A stretch of 64,000 nt of DNA from Nigrospora sphaerica (taxonomy: Eukaryota > Ascomycota > Sordariomycetes > Amphisphaeriales > Apiosporaceae). The notes beneath the pieces are model-generated. The model saw only the letters and a program-made list of their open reading frames with translations, made no database searches and was not told the origin of the DNA. The stretch covers positions 124,001 to 188,000 of the forward strand of contig JAGVVL010000029.1 in the NCBI GenBank assembly GCA_018287875.1, written 5' to 3'. Positions 20,263 through 32,170 of this stretch are shown piece after piece (within the stretch, counting starts at the first letter, position 1; every line of letters begins with the position of its first letter). The position numbers and the translations under genes were made by a program.

Positions 20263-22569
20263 TTAAAATAAAGGGATGGGAGAAGAAAAATTTTTTGAAT
20301 CCTCATATTCTTTAGCTCGCTCGCGGTATCGATCTAAAGTATGGCGCTGAAAATATTCATTGATGGTATTAGCCGATCCCTTCTGAACCGGCAACCCGCT
20401 TTCTGGATTGATAGGTAATATTACCACCTCATCAGGTTTTTCTAGATTTTTTGAAGGCATACCTTGTAACATAGGCTGCATAAACTGAATCCATAATGGC
20501 AAAGCGGTTGTATAGGCATATTCTTTTAAGGGTTTGCGTTGATCATGCCCCATCCATACACTGGTCACTAAATCCATATGATACCCAATAAACCATGCAT
20601 CTACTGTATCATTAGTGGTGCCTGTTTTTCCGGCTAAATCCATACGACCTAAGCGCTTTAGGATGTGCTCTCCGTTATAAGGTAAGACATCTTTTAATGC
20701 AGAGGTCACTAAAAAAGTACTGGCTTTTGAAAAAACAGGTGCGCTAGTCTTTTTGGGAAGATTCGCTGGATGCAAAGCCTCAGAAGCAGCGTTTTGGGAG
20801 GCGCTAGCTTCATACACTAAACGTCCTTGATAATCGGTAATATGATCAATGACATAAGGCGTCACTGACTGCCCTTCATTCGCAAATACGGCATATCCTT
20901 CGGCTAACTGTAAAGGTGTTGCTTCTGCACTACCTAGGGCGAGACTAAGATTCTTTGGCCATTTAGCCGTTGAAAAGCCTATTTGCTTCATAACTTCTAA
21001 CACGTAGGGTATACCAATCGTTTCTAATAATCGAATAGTGGCTAAATTAACAGAAGTCACTAACGCTTCTCGTAGGCGAGTGACGCCATGAAAGGATCGT
21101 GTCACATTTTGAGGCCGCCAGGGCATTTTTTCTTCAGAGCTAGCAAATATTAAAGGCGCATCATTAAAAACATCGGATAAATTATAGCCTTTTTCAAAAG
21201 CAGCCGCGTAGACAAATGGTTTGACCACAGAACCCATTTGCCGCTCCGCATGAGTCGCTCGATTAAATTGACTGAGTAGATAACTAAATCCTCCAGATAA
21301 TGCTTTGACTGCACCAGTATGAGGATTCAGTGCAACTAAGGCAGTTTGCACTTGAGGCACTTGCCCTAAATGCCAGCCAGCTTGATCTTGATAGACTCGA
21401 ATCACATCTCCCTGACGTATGCATTGATGGATAGAGAGCTTTTTATTTTTTAAAACCCATTGCCACTCAGGGAAGATAAAGTTAAAGGTTGACCGCTAGG
21501 TAATAAGGCAGTTAAGTAGTCTCCCCTTACCGCGACGACTAAAGCAGATTGCAATCGATTGATAGTGGAAAAGCGCTTAATATACTGCAACAAGCGAGGA
21601 AGATCATAAGGCATAAATGCACCCAATCGCTTCTCAGGTCCTCGGTAACCCTGTCTTTTATCATAGGCGATGACACTTTCAAAAACAGCTTGTTCTGATA
21701 AGCGCTGAGCACGGCCTTCTAAGGTAGTATAAACATGATAGCCATTTTGATGGTTAGGGAATTTCTGTTTTAACACTTCCCTTACCCAATCTGCAAAATA
21801 AAGTGCTTCTAAGGATAACACGGTATTCTGGCTATCAACGCTTGTCACCCTTTCCTGCAGTGCTTCCTTATAGACTGATTCAGTAATATAGCCCTTTGCA
21901 TGCAAACGAGATAAGACAAAATCTCTACGTTTTTTAGTCGCTACCTTATTCGTCATAGGATTTAAAATGGCGGGTGCTTTTGGCATGCCGGCTAGCAGGG
22001 CCACTTCTGATACCGTTAACTCATTCAGCGATTTTTTAAAATAAAAACGCGCGGCTGCACCTACCCCAAAAACCTGATGACCCATATAGATCTTATTTAA
22101 ATAGAGCTCTAGAATTTCTTTTTTACTAAAATGCTGTTCTACTTTACAGGCTAGAATAATTTCCTTTATTTTTCTTAAAAAGTTTTTTCTCTTGTTAAAT
22201 AGTAATTACGTACCATTTGCATCGTAATGGTACTGCCCCTTGAGATTTTCGACCGGTCGTCAATAACTCTACGGCTGCTCGAGCCAATCCTTTAAAATCG
22301 ACGCCCGAGTGATGAAAAAATCGCCTATCTTCAGTTACAATTAAGGCATGTAGTAACAATTCAGGGACTTCATTAATTTTAATCGCTTCATGTCTTTTAT
22401 GACCAAACGCTGCAATTAGCTCCCCTTCTCGCGTATAAATATAGGTAGGTAATGCATACTCTACTTGAGTTAAGTCTTTAACTCTAGGCAGTTGATAAAT
22501 CAAAAATCCTATCCAAACGACCAAAACCACTAATACCCCGATGGTTAATTGTCTCCATTGCTTAATCAT
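20263..22569 (-). CDS. mrcA: penicillin-binding protein 1A, two frameshifts
   Basis: Bifunctional inner-membrane enzyme building peptidoglycan. Single N-terminal membrane anchor (TIGVLVVLVVWIGFLIYQL), glycosyltransferase domain with EDRRFFHH and GGSTITMQ, transpeptidase domain with active-site SVVK (GSVVKPFVY), SVN and KTGTT. Breaks at C4 22236-22239 and G3 21470-21472, both fixed by one base. About 768 residues. ATG overlaps the recN stop by 8 bases; rsmA follows immediately. Presence shows the organism still makes peptidoglycan. Confidence 0.94.
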
Positions 22570-24251
22570 CCGATTCCAAGTTAAGCATTGATTTTGCATA
22601 AGCAATTGTTTGATCCGTAACATTAATTCCACCTGACATCCTTGCAATCTCTTGAATTCTTTGTGTGATATTACCTAAAACCATGATTGTCGTCATAGTT
22701 TTTTCTTCATGACTATTTTTCTGAATGCAGTAATGCGAGTCAGCTAAGGCAGCCACTTGAGGCAGATGAGTAATACACAACACTTGTTGGTCAGCGCTTA
22801 TCTTTTTTAGCAAATGGCCCATTCTTTCAGCAATGCCACCCCAACTCCTACATCAACTTCATCAAATATGACAGTAGAGACACCCGTTTTTTTGACAATT
22901 AAGCTCTGTATGATCAGTGCCAATCGGGATAACTCACCCCTGAAGCCCCTTTAGATAATTTCTGCAAGGGCTGCCCTGGTGAAGCACTCAGCGCAAATAT
23001 CACTTGCTCGTTACCTACATGACTTGGGATATTAATATCTTGAGGAACCAGTTGAATGCAAAATTTACCTCCTGCCATCCCTAATTCCTGTATCATTTGA
23101 CTCACTGACTGTGCTAAAGCTTCAGCGGTTTGATGACGCGCTTTTGTGAGTGCCATTGCAGCTTTTTGATATTGACTTAAATAATGCGTGACCTTCTCTT
23201 CGCAGGCTTTTAAAGCATCTGAGTTACTCTCATACTCATGATATTCTGCTTCTAGATGGGTCATCGCTTTAGGTAATGCCTCAACACTTGTATTGTGTTT
23301 TCTTGCAAGCATATGTAATGCTTCAAGCCTTTCATTCACTTGAGATAACTGCTCAGGATTCAATGTGACTTGGTTTAAAATTAAACGTAACTCTCTTTCG
23401 GCTTCTACTATTTCTAAATACGCTCTCTCTAATGCAGTGTCTACGCTTTTAAAGCGAACATCCATAGCAATGATTTTCTGTATAATCTGTTGTATATGCT
23501 GTACTAAACGAGTCAAAGGCATTGCCTCTGTTTCACTCATTAACAGCAAGGCTTCTTGCCCTTGTTCTAAAACCGTATGGGCGTTTGAGAGTTGACGTTG
23601 TTTTTCCTCAAGCTGCTCTAACTCATTGGGTTTTAATTGATAACTGCTTAATTCCTCGACTTGATAGCGCAACCAATTTAAACGTTCTTTTTGCTTTTCT
23701 ACTTCAGAGGCTAAGCGTTGCTCTTCCTTTTTACTCACCGTATACGCTTGATACCAATGCGCTACTGCTTCCAACAAATGATTATACTCTCCATACTTAT
23801 CTAGACAGTCTCTTTGATATTCTCCTTTCAATAAGCGTTGTTGGTCGTGTTGACCATGGCGTATCACTAAATGGGACTTTAGCCAATGTACCGCTTTGGT
23901 TGTGGCTGCTTTTTGGTTAATCCATAATTGATGGCGACCATGACGAGATAAACGGCGAGTAATACGACAAAGATTGGAAGCTTTCGACTCTTCAGCATAC
24001 CCGTTCTCAAGCAGCCATGACTGAATGGTACTTTGCTTTTCAATATTGAAAGTCGCTTCAATGTCACAAGTATTTTGATTCAATGCGATCAAATTTTTAT
24101 CAGCCGTTGCGCCTAAAGCACACCATAAGGCATCACATAAAATAGATTTACCTGCACCAGTTTCGCCTGTTAATACAGTCATGCCCTGATTAAATAGAAG
24201 CGCTACTTCATCAATAAAAAGAAACTGTTTAATAGATAAAGCCACTAACAC
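22562..24251 (-). CDS. recN: DNA repair protein RecN, two frameshifts
   Basis: SMC-like ATPase of double-strand-break repair. Walker A GETGAGKS, long central coiled coil, ABC signature region after LSKGASGGELSR, Walker B VIFDEVDVGVGG, and switch H in CITHLPQVAA. Breaks at C4 22937-22940 and C4 22839-22842 (G4 on the coding strand), both inside the ATPase head and both restored by one base. GTG start at 24251 overlaps the gltX stop by 7 bases, and the stop overlaps mrcA: a gltX-recN-mrcA-rsmA overlapping run. Confidence 0.94.
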
Positions 24252-25677
24252 GCGCTACTATGCTCCTTAGACCAATACATCGCTTGCTTAAGACGAGGTA
24301 TAATGCCCTCTATTCCTAATAACTCAAATAGCGAGTACATATCAGGCCCTGAGAAACAATTGGTTAGCGCTCCTCGCAATGCTTGCCAGTACAGTTTAGC
24401 CCCTCCCTTTTCTGCCATTTTCGATACATATTCCTTAATTTGAGTAAAACATGCTTCCGTGTTTTCAATGGGGGAATGTTTCTCTAACAGCTCAAGTAAA
24501 TTAGACCAGAACAAAGGATTCACTTTTTGAATCGCCTCTCCTATTTCTACTTCATAGCGTAAGGACTCACTAAACAAATAATCTGCCCATACTTCGGCCT
24601 CTGCGGGGAGCGTAATCATAGGCTGTATGGTTTGAATAAATAGTTGTTTTTTTAGCACTGGCACCTTAGCTTGGGTTGAAAGTGGTAATACGTTCCAAAA
24701 GGCTTCTAGGTTCTGTTGGCTCATGGCTTGCTTTTGCCAATAATCTAGTTGTCTTTTATCAAAATGCGCAGCGCTTTTATGTAACTTCTCTAACGAAAAA
24801 CACGTTGCTAACTCAGTTAAAGGTAAAAGCAAATCCTCAGTTATTGTATGACCTAAGCGCGCTAGATAATTTAAGATCGCGTCTGGATAATATCCTTGGT
24901 CTTTTAATAATCGCAAACCAAAACTATTATCGCGTTTGGATAAAGGTTTAGTATTCTCTTGACGACTAATCAAGGGTAGATGGCCATATTGAGGCGCTTG
25001 AAGCTCTAACGCTTCTAACAGAAGTAACTGTTTAGCGGTATTGGTTAAATGATCTTCACCTCGCAAGACGTGGGTAATGCCCATTAGGGCATCGTCTAGG
25101 ACATTACAGTATAAAAATACGGTTTGCCCATTAGATCGTCGTATCACAAAATCATGAAAATGCGTACTTTTAAAAGACTGTGTCCCTTTTACCAAATCCT
25201 GAAATGTAATCGTTCGATTAGCTGGCACTTTAAAACGCAAATGATATAATGCGCCTGCTTTTTTAAAGCACTAATCGCATCGGGAGACAAATGACGGCAA
25301 TGACCATCATACCCTGGCGGTTGATGATTCGCTTGTTGCATAGCTCGCAAATCGTTTAAACGCGCTTCATTGCAAAAACAAGGATACACTGCTCCCACGT
25401 CTTCGAGCTTTTTATAAAATTGATTATAAATATCAGCACGCTCTGATTGAAGTAAAATAGAATTATTATCCGGTACGGTCTTTAAGCCTAACCATTGCAA
25501 ATCTTTTTGAATCTCTTGAATAAACGCTATACTAGAACGCGTGGTATCAGTATCTTCAATACGTAACCAAAACTTTCCTTGTTGTTGATAAGCTAATAAG
25601 GCGTTAAATAAAGCAGTACGTATATTTCCAAGATGCAACAAGCCTGTGGGGCTAGGAGCAAAACGCGTAATCATCAT
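24245..25677 (-). CDS. gltX: glutamyl-tRNA synthetase, one frameshift
   Basis: Charges tRNA-Glu. ATG at 25677 or 25674 begins MITRFAPSPTGLLHLGNIRT, where HLGN is the class I HIGH signature; the KMSKS equivalent is LSKRD. A Cys/His cluster (CFCNEARL...GHCRH) sits in the connecting domain. The break at T6 25259-25264 (A6 on the coding strand) is fixed by one base at SALKK/AGALYHLRFKV. About 478 residues, as expected. tRNA-Arg lies 56 bases upstream on the other strand. Confidence 0.94.
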
Positions 25678-25732
25678 AACTTGATTCAAAAAGAAGGATA
25701 CATTAGAATCGAAAAACAAATTTTATTATACA

Positions 25733-25809
25733 GCGTCCATAGCTCAGTTGGATAGAGTGCCAGGCTTCGAACCTGGATGTCGGGGGTTCGAGTCCCTCTG
25801 GACGCACCA
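25733..25809 (+). tRNA. tRNA-Arg (TCG), CCA encoded
   Basis: Acceptor gcgtcca/tggacgc with discriminator A and encoded CCA, D arm AGCTCAGTTGGATAGAGT, anticodon loop CTTCGAA (TCG), T loop TTCGAGT. Standard 77-nt cloverleaf. Confidence 0.96.
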
Positions 25810-26039
25810 ATTTGATTCGGTCATTTTACTTGCAGATGACCAAGGCAAATGCGAGGAGTAAAACAAAAATCCCCATGGAACCGCATTAAAGACCAGTGCA
25901 CTCACCCTTAAGCCCACTATATGAGATCCCTTTTACTCCCCAAAGGCCTTAAAGCCGTGTACACTACTGAAAAATTTTAAATTTTTTAAAACAGTTAGTA
26001 TAGCACTATACTAATAGGCTTCATTATTTTGAGAGAATT

Positions 26040-26995
26040 ATGTCAGCAATTTCTTGTCAACAACGCCAATTTGGTACGCTAGAAACTGGTCAAGCTATTA
26101 CCTGTTATAGCTTAAGAAATACCAGTGGTATGACAGTCAATTTACTAAATTACGGCGCGATACTAAATAGCATACAAATCCCTAATATCAGAGGTGAAAT
26201 GCATGAGATCACACTCGGGCCTTCTCAACTGTCCGATCTAAGCATGGAGACCTTTCACTCAGGATGCATGCTATCCCATTTGCCTGAACGATATGGCATT
26301 AACTTAAGTCAAATAGGTAAAACCTTATGGGATGCAGAAAGTAAAACACAAGATAATTTAGCCAGTGTTCAGCTATCGACAGAAGATTCGATTGAACTAA
26401 AATACTCTTTTACTAAATTACAGTATCGATTAACCACTGAGTATACCTTAACCACTACGAATGAGCTGATCATTCGCTCCCACATCGAAACTAGTTTAGC
26501 CTTACCACTGTTTCTCACCCATCACCCTTATTGGAACTTAATGGGGATACTCAAAAAGGTGTGAGTGATCATATATTACAAGTATGGGCTTCACAGTACG
26601 CAGAGCTTGATCCCTTCGGATTTATCACCTCCCCTTTGTTAGAAGTGCAAGAAAACCCCACCTTTAATTTCCAACAACCCCAGCGTATTGAAGAAAAACA
26701 AGGTTCCACGGATGATCCTAAACCTTATGATATTTGTTTTAAATTAGCAGAAAAAGACAGTCCAAGTGGATCAGATATTAGTATGCCATTAGCAGCTCGC
26801 GTTAAAGCGCCAGTTAGCGGACGTACTCTAGAAGTGTACACCACTCAACCCGCGCTCCGTTTTTATTTGCCCTCAAACCCCAAAAATGGCATGACTGGAC
26901 TTTGCTTAAGCCCTACTCCTTTATTACCTAGTACCACGAAGGAAGAATCGTTAACCACCCTACAACAAGAAACGTGTTACAAACTCATTTGGTGA
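26040..26995 (+). CDS. aldose 1-epimerase-like protein, catalytic residues apparently replaced, one frameshift
   Basis: Galactose mutarotase fold: NYGAILNSIQIPN near the start, LFLTHHPYWNLMGD (the HSYFNL region of the family) and a C-terminal TGLCLSPTPLLPS. The break at G4 26543-26546 is restored by one base at NLMG/DTQKGVSDH. About 319 residues. The family's first catalytic-site segment (GRFANRI type) reads GCMLSHLPERYG, and the C-terminal glutamate segment (CLETQ type) reads CLSPTP, so the catalytic base seems absent. Probably a degenerate or repurposed mutarotase; substrate unknown. It stands apart from any sugar operon. Confidence 0.65.
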
Positions 26996-27143
26996 CGACT
27001 CTCTCGTATTCAAAAAGATAAAAAGTTGCCTTTTTTCTTGAATTCCTCTATAAAGAAATAGCTGTGCCAAAATAGTATGCGCTGTTTACTAGTAAGTTAG
27101 GGTGCAGATAAAATTCAGTATTGTATTTAGTAGGAAAATGGTT

Positions 27144-27401
27144 ATGTTTACGAAAAGGATAAGTTTGTTTATAGGAGCGATAGTGAGCGCGATCTCTTTA
27201 AGTGGTATGGGTGGATGTGGAAGTAATCCAGAACCTGACAATTTCCAAGAGGTGAATAAGATCTATAATGCTAAAAATAAAATGGCAGATTCAAAAATAG
27301 ACATAGAAGAGCCTAGAGAATATGAGGCTAGTAACACAGAGTCAGAGCAATATACCACTACCGCACAGCCTGCTGATGCAGATTTAGAAGAAGACATGTA
27401 A
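27144..27401 (+). CDS. small lipoprotein
   Basis: 85 residues. The ATG at 27144 is chosen because AGGA precedes it by 8 bases. Signal peptide MFTKRISLFIGAIVSAISLS then GMGGC, an acceptable lipobox with cysteine at about residue 24. The mature part is short, charged and probably unstructured (DSKIDIEEPREYEASNTESE, ends ADADLEEDM). No family recognised. Serine follows the region after Cys (CGSN), which favours outer-membrane sorting. Lies upstream of pyrG, with hairpins between. Confidence 0.6.
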   Translation: MFTKRISLFIGAIVSAISLSGMGGCGSNPEPDNFQEVNKIYNAKNKMADSKIDIEEPREYEASNTESEQYTTTAQPADADLEEDM

Positions 27402-27448
27402 TTCATCCTTTTCAGTATATTCAGAAACGACAATCTAGGAAGATTGTT

Positions 27449-27514
27449 ATGCATATAGAGGCCGGTTTAGCAGGATGCTACACTGGTCTTTTTCTTTTGG
27501 TATTTATTCAGTGA
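27449..27514 (+). CDS. possible 21-residue leader peptide overlapping the pyrG start
   Basis: ATG preceded at 8 bases by AGGA (27437-27440), which sits in the loop of a small hairpin (ACAATCT/AGATTGT). It encodes [20 protein letters not shown] plus Q and stops at TGA 27512-27514, overlapping the pyrG GTG (27511). The terminator-like hairpin at 27460-27493 lies inside it. Translation is inferred only from the site, length and overlap. Confidence 0.3.
   Translation: MHIEAGLAGCYTGLFLLVFIQ
27460..27493 (+). terminator. terminator-like hairpin just before pyrG
   Basis: GGCCGGT (27460-27466) pairs with ACTGGTC (27482-27488), two G-U pairs included; inside, TAGCA pairs with TGCTA around a GGA loop; TTTTT follows at 27489-27493. 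Only 17 bases separate it from the pyrG GTG, too few for a promoter, so pyrG transcripts must read through it. Confidence 0.55.
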
Positions 27515-29140
27515 GTCAACCCCATTATATTTTTATCACAGGGGGAGTGGTTTCCTCTTTAGGCAAAGGCATTGTCACAGCAGCGCTAGGTAATATTTTA
27601 GAAGCGCGGGGCCTATCTATTCGATTTTTGAAATTAGACCCTTACTTAAACATTGACCCAGGCACATTAAGCCCGTACCAGCACGGCGAAGTATTTGTCA
27701 CAGAAGATGGGACTGAAACAGATCTCGATTTAGGACATTATGAGCGGTTCACTCGAGTTAAAACCACAGCCCAAGATAATTATACAGCTGGAAGAATTTA
27801 TGCTGATGTTTTGCATAAGGAAAGACAGGGAGAATACCTAGGCGCTACGGTTCAAACGATTCCCCATGTCACAGATCAAATAAAACAGGCTATTCAAGGA
27901 TCCACGACTTGCGAGGACATTACCCTCGTCGAAATTGGCGGCACCGTAGGAGACATTGAGTCCTTACCCTTTTTAGAAGCGATTCGGCAAATGCGTATTG
28001 AATTAGGGGCTAGCCGCACCTATTTTATTCATCTGACATTAGTCCCTTATCTCCATACTGCAGGTGAGACAAAAACCAAACCGACTCAACATTCCACCAA
28101 AGAGCTACGTTCGATTGGGATTCAGCCAGATATGATACTCTGTCGGTGTACGCAGTCATTAACTGATACCGATCGTCATAAAATTGCCTTATTTAGTAAC
28201 TTAGAATTAAGTGCAGTCATCGATGTGCCCGATGTAGATAATATTTACCAAATTCCACTGGTTCTACTCGATCAACAGGTCGATCAATCTATTACCGAAA
28301 AATTAAAACTATCCGCTGCAACACCAGATTTAACCGAATGGAAAAATATTTTATCTATTCAGCAGAATAAGCAATATAGCGTAACCGTTGGCATTATCGG
28401 CAAATATACTGAACTAACAGACTCATATAAATCGGTTTCAGAAGCCTTAATACATGCTGGCATTCATACAAATACCCAAGTTAACCTTCAATACATAGAT
28501 GCTGAACAAGTGCCTTCCTCAATCGAGGAAGCAATTCCTTTTTTGAAAAGCTAGACGCGATACTCATACCGGGTGGATTTGGTACACGGGGCGTTGAAGG
28601 GAAAATCATAGCAGCACGCTATGCAAGAGAACATCACATCCCCTACTTTGGTATTTGTTTAGGCATGCAAATTGCTGTCATTGAATACGCAAGGCACGTC
28701 GCTAGCTTAAAACTTGCAAATAGCACAGAGTTTGACCCCCATACTCCCGCACCGGTTATTGCATTAGTCACAGAATGGCAAACTACGGAAGGGTTAATAG
28801 AGCAACGCAGTGCACAATCTAGTCTCGGTGGCACCATGCGATTAGGGAACCAACATACGACTTTATCCGCTGATAGTCGTATCGCACAGATTTATAATCG
28901 AACGGAAATCACGGAGCGACATCGTCATCGTTATGAAGTCAATGCGACGTGGGTAGATACTTTAAAAAACACGGCTTGATCATTAGCGGTCAATCTTCAG
29001 ATGGATTAGTAGAAACCATTGAACTCAATAACCATCCTTGGTTTATTGGCTGTCAATTTCATCCCGAGTTCATCTCGACCCCAAGAAAAGGACATCCTTT
29101 ATTTATTGACTTTATCCAAAGCGCAAAAAGCAAGCAGTAA
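27511..29140 (+). CDS. pyrG: CTP synthase, two frameshifts
   Basis: Amidates UTP to CTP using glutamine. Start taken as GTG 27511 ([19 protein letters not shown] matches the family N-terminus); an ATG at 27475 would add 12 residues with no family counterpart. Synthase domain with P-loop [10 protein letters not shown] and [18 protein letters not shown]; glutaminase domain with nucleophile FGICLGMQ and FHPEF. Breaks at T6 28539-28544 and A6 28965-28970, each restored by one base. About 543 residues, normal length. Converges with fabD, 20 bases between stops. Confidence 0.94.
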
Positions 29141-29159
29141 GCATATAAGCCTTACTTCC

Positions 29160-30094
29160 CTATCTTAACTGATGTAAGGCTTGGTAAAAATCCTGCTCGT
29201 TTCCTAAAGATAGTGTCATGACACCAGGGGCTATCTGTCGAATTAATCTAGTTAATACTTGATTCGGGCCACACTCAACAAAGCAATTAACGCCTTGCTT
29301 TAATAAAAAATGAATATTATCCACCCAGGGCACCGGTTTTATCAATTGATCAACCAAAGCGGATTTAATCGCTGTTGCACTGCCTAAAGCTTGATTATAT
29401 ACATTGCTTACCACAGGAATCTTTGAAGCCGTCATGCTTAAGCTATCTAAGGTATGTCTCAATGGCTCAATCGCCGGTTCCATTAAAGCACAATGTGCAG
29501 GAACACTAATTGGTAACTGTTTAACCAGTGTAGCCCCCATCTGTCGAGCGGCTTGCATGACTCGTAACACTGCTTCTTGATGTCCTGAAATAACGATTTG
29601 CGTTTCAGTATTATAGTTGCTGGGTGAGACAATTTGATGGCCTTTTTGTTGGTGACAAAGAAGTAGTATTTGCTCTTTTTTAAACCGACAATCACTGCCA
29701 TTGCACTTTTTAATAATTCAGTAGCTTTTTGCATGTATAAGCCTCGTTTTTCAACTAATTGCACGGCTTTTTCAAATTCAATACTTCCCGCACACACATA
29801 AGCTGTAAATTCACCTAAGCTATTTCCTAATAAATAGTCTGGCATTACCCCCTCTTTTGCTTTCCATAACTCCCAAAGCGCAACACTTGCAGTTAGTAGC
29901 ATAGGTTGGGTATAAGCCGTTTGATTTAATTGTTCTAATGGACCCTCTTGCCCCAACTGCCACAGATCATAGCCAAGTTTTTCAGAGGATTTAGTAAAAG
30001 TTGATTGAATAACAGAAGAAGAAACAAAAGAATTTAGTAACCCTATACTCTGCGATCCTTGCCCTGGAAATACAAAAGCGATTTTTTTAATCAT
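29160..30094 (-). CDS. fabD: malonyl-CoA:ACP transacylase, one frameshift
   Basis: Loads malonyl groups on acyl carrier protein for fatty acid synthesis. [10 protein letters not shown]-terminus, nucleophile elbow GNSLGEFTA (GHSLGE in most members; the Ser is kept, the preceding His is Asn), and catalytic His in SVPAHCALM. Break at T6 29676-29681 (A6 on the coding strand), restored by one base. About 312 residues. Stands alone rather than beside fabH/fabG. Confidence 0.92.
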
Positions 30095-30170
30095 AGGAGT
30101 AATAGCGGCACCAAGGATAATTTGTTATATTGCTGAATCTACTATTTTGTTAACAGGATACTTGAATTGC

Positions 30171-31965
30171 ATGACTTCACCAACAAATATTCGTAATATT
30201 GCTATTATTGCCCACGTCGATCATGGAAAGACGACACTCGTTACCCAATTACTAAAACAATCTAACATCACCGCAGCTGTTTTAGATAAAAACTTAGAAC
30301 AGGAAAGAGGCATTACGATTCTAGCAAAACCAACTTCTTTATCCTGGAATGATTACCGTATTAACATCGTTGATACACCAGGACATGCTGATTTCGGTGG
30401 GGAAGTCGAACGAGTATTATCCATGGTCGACTCTGTCTTACTAGTAGTAGATGCAGTCGAAGGCCCGATGCCACAAACTCGTTTTGTCACACAAAAAGCG
30501 TTTGCGCATGGATTACAACCGATTGTGGTGATTAATAAGATTGATCGAGAGGGAGCTGACCCAAGTGAGGCCATTAGAAAAATTGAAAATCTTTTTCTTG
30601 ATTTAGGCGCTACCATCGAACAATGTGAGTTTCCTATTATTTATGCCTCAGGCTACCATGGTTATGCCATTCATAATTTAGAAGACGAGAAAAAGACTTA
30701 ACCCCTTTACTTGAGACCATTGTTAAAGAAGTACCCCTCCTAAAACTGCGTTAGATAAGCCCTTTCAAATGCAAATTAGTCTATTAGGCTATTCTAACTA
30801 TGTAGGAACAATCGGAATTGGACGAATTCATCAAGGATCCATTCAAGTAAATAAGACAGTTTCTGTAATTGATACAGAGGGAAAAATTCGCTCCGGTAAA
30901 GTCCTACAGTTATTAGGGTATCAAGGATTAGAATATTATGAGATGCAAGAAGCCCATGCAGGGGATATTATTGCACTCACCGGTATTGAAAAGCTTTCTA
31001 TTTCAGACACCCTTTGTGATCCTAATCACATTGAAGCCTTACCTGCCTTAACGGTGGATGAGCCGACAGTCAGCATGACCTTTCAAGCGAATGATTCTCC
31101 CTTCTCTGGACGAGATGGAAAATACGTGACGAGTCGTCAAATTCGAGATCGTTTAGATAAAGAGCTCATTCATGATGTCGCCCTTCAAGTGGAGGATACA
31201 GAAGATCCTAACAAGTTTCGTATTAAAGGACGAGGAGAACTGCATCTTTCTATTTTAATCGAAAATATGCGTAGAGAAGGCTATGAGCTTGGCGTCTCTA
31301 AACCCGAAGTGATTCTAAAAGAAATTGATGGAGTGCTGCATGAGCCCTATGAACATTTAATTATGAATGTGGATGCCGAACATGAAGGGGCAGTCATGGA
31401 AATGCTAGGCACAAGACGCGCTGAGTATATTGACATGCACCATGAGGCTTCAGGTAGAGTGCATTTAGAATATCGTATTTCAAGTCGATCTTTGATTGGG
31501 TTTAAAACTCAGTTTATCAATGCCACCTCAGGTTTTGGTATTATGCATCATGCCTTTGAAAGCTATGCACCGGCCAATAAAAAAAATACCTTAAATGAGC
31601 GACTTCAAGGGGTATTAATTGCCAATCAAGTAGGAAAAGCTAGTGCCTTTGCTTTGTTTAATTTACAAGCCCGCGGAAAGTTATGTATTGATCCTCAAAC
31701 GGAAGTGTATGAAGGCATGATTGTGGGTATCCACTCTAGGAATAACGATCTAGTCGTCAATGTCATTGTTGGGAAAAAGCTAACGAACGTGCGAGCTTCC
31801 GATAAGGATGAGGCTACTACGCTAATCCCACCCTTACAGTTTACTTTAGAGCAAGCTTTAGAGTTTATTAATAACGACGAACTAGTGGAAGTGACGCCTA
31901 AACATATCCGCATTCGAAAGAAAGCGCTTAAGGAACAAGATCGCAAAAGATCACGCCGTGATTAA
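30171..31965 (+). CDS. typA: translational GTPase TypA/BipA, two frameshifts
   Basis: Ribosome-binding GTPase related to EF-G, involved in 50S assembly and stress response. Start ATG 30171 gives [19 protein letters not shown]2-G4 motifs [18 protein letters not shown] and NKID. Later domains carry [20 protein letters not shown] and the BipA-specific C-terminal domain ([14 protein letters not shown] segment). Breaks at A5 30690-30694 and C4 30734-30737, 40 bases apart, each fixed by one base. About 598 residues. A strong inverted repeat follows the stop. Confidence 0.94.
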
Positions 31966-31970
31966 ATAAG

Positions 31971-32019
31971 ATGATACCCCAACGAATAGAGGCTGCAGTT
32001 TCTAACATTGGGGTATCAT
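31971..32019. terminator. strong inverted repeat downstream of typA
   Basis: ATGATACCCCAA (31971-31982) and TTGGGGTATCAT (32008-32019) are exact 12-base complements around a 25-base loop. It lies 6 bases after the typA stop and faces the convergent barrel gene. No T-run follows, so it may act as a 3'-end stabiliser or factor-aided terminator. Confidence 0.6.
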
Positions 32020-32170
32020 ATTCAGTATGATGAATGAACGGCTGCTTAGCCAAAAGAAAGATAGTTAGCGCCTTTCTGCCTAGTAATTAAATATGCTAAG
32101 AAGATCGAACGCTTAGATGAAGTGCATCCTTAATTTACTATATGTCTGTAACGCTATAGTAGAAGATCCC

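Noticed and set aside
23522..23920. Plus-strand 132-residue ORF
   Set aside because: Antisense to the recN coiled-coil coding region.
27475..27510. ATG 27475 as the pyrG start
   Set aside because: It would add 12 residues absent from the family, lies inside the terminator hairpin, and has no suitably spaced ribosome site.
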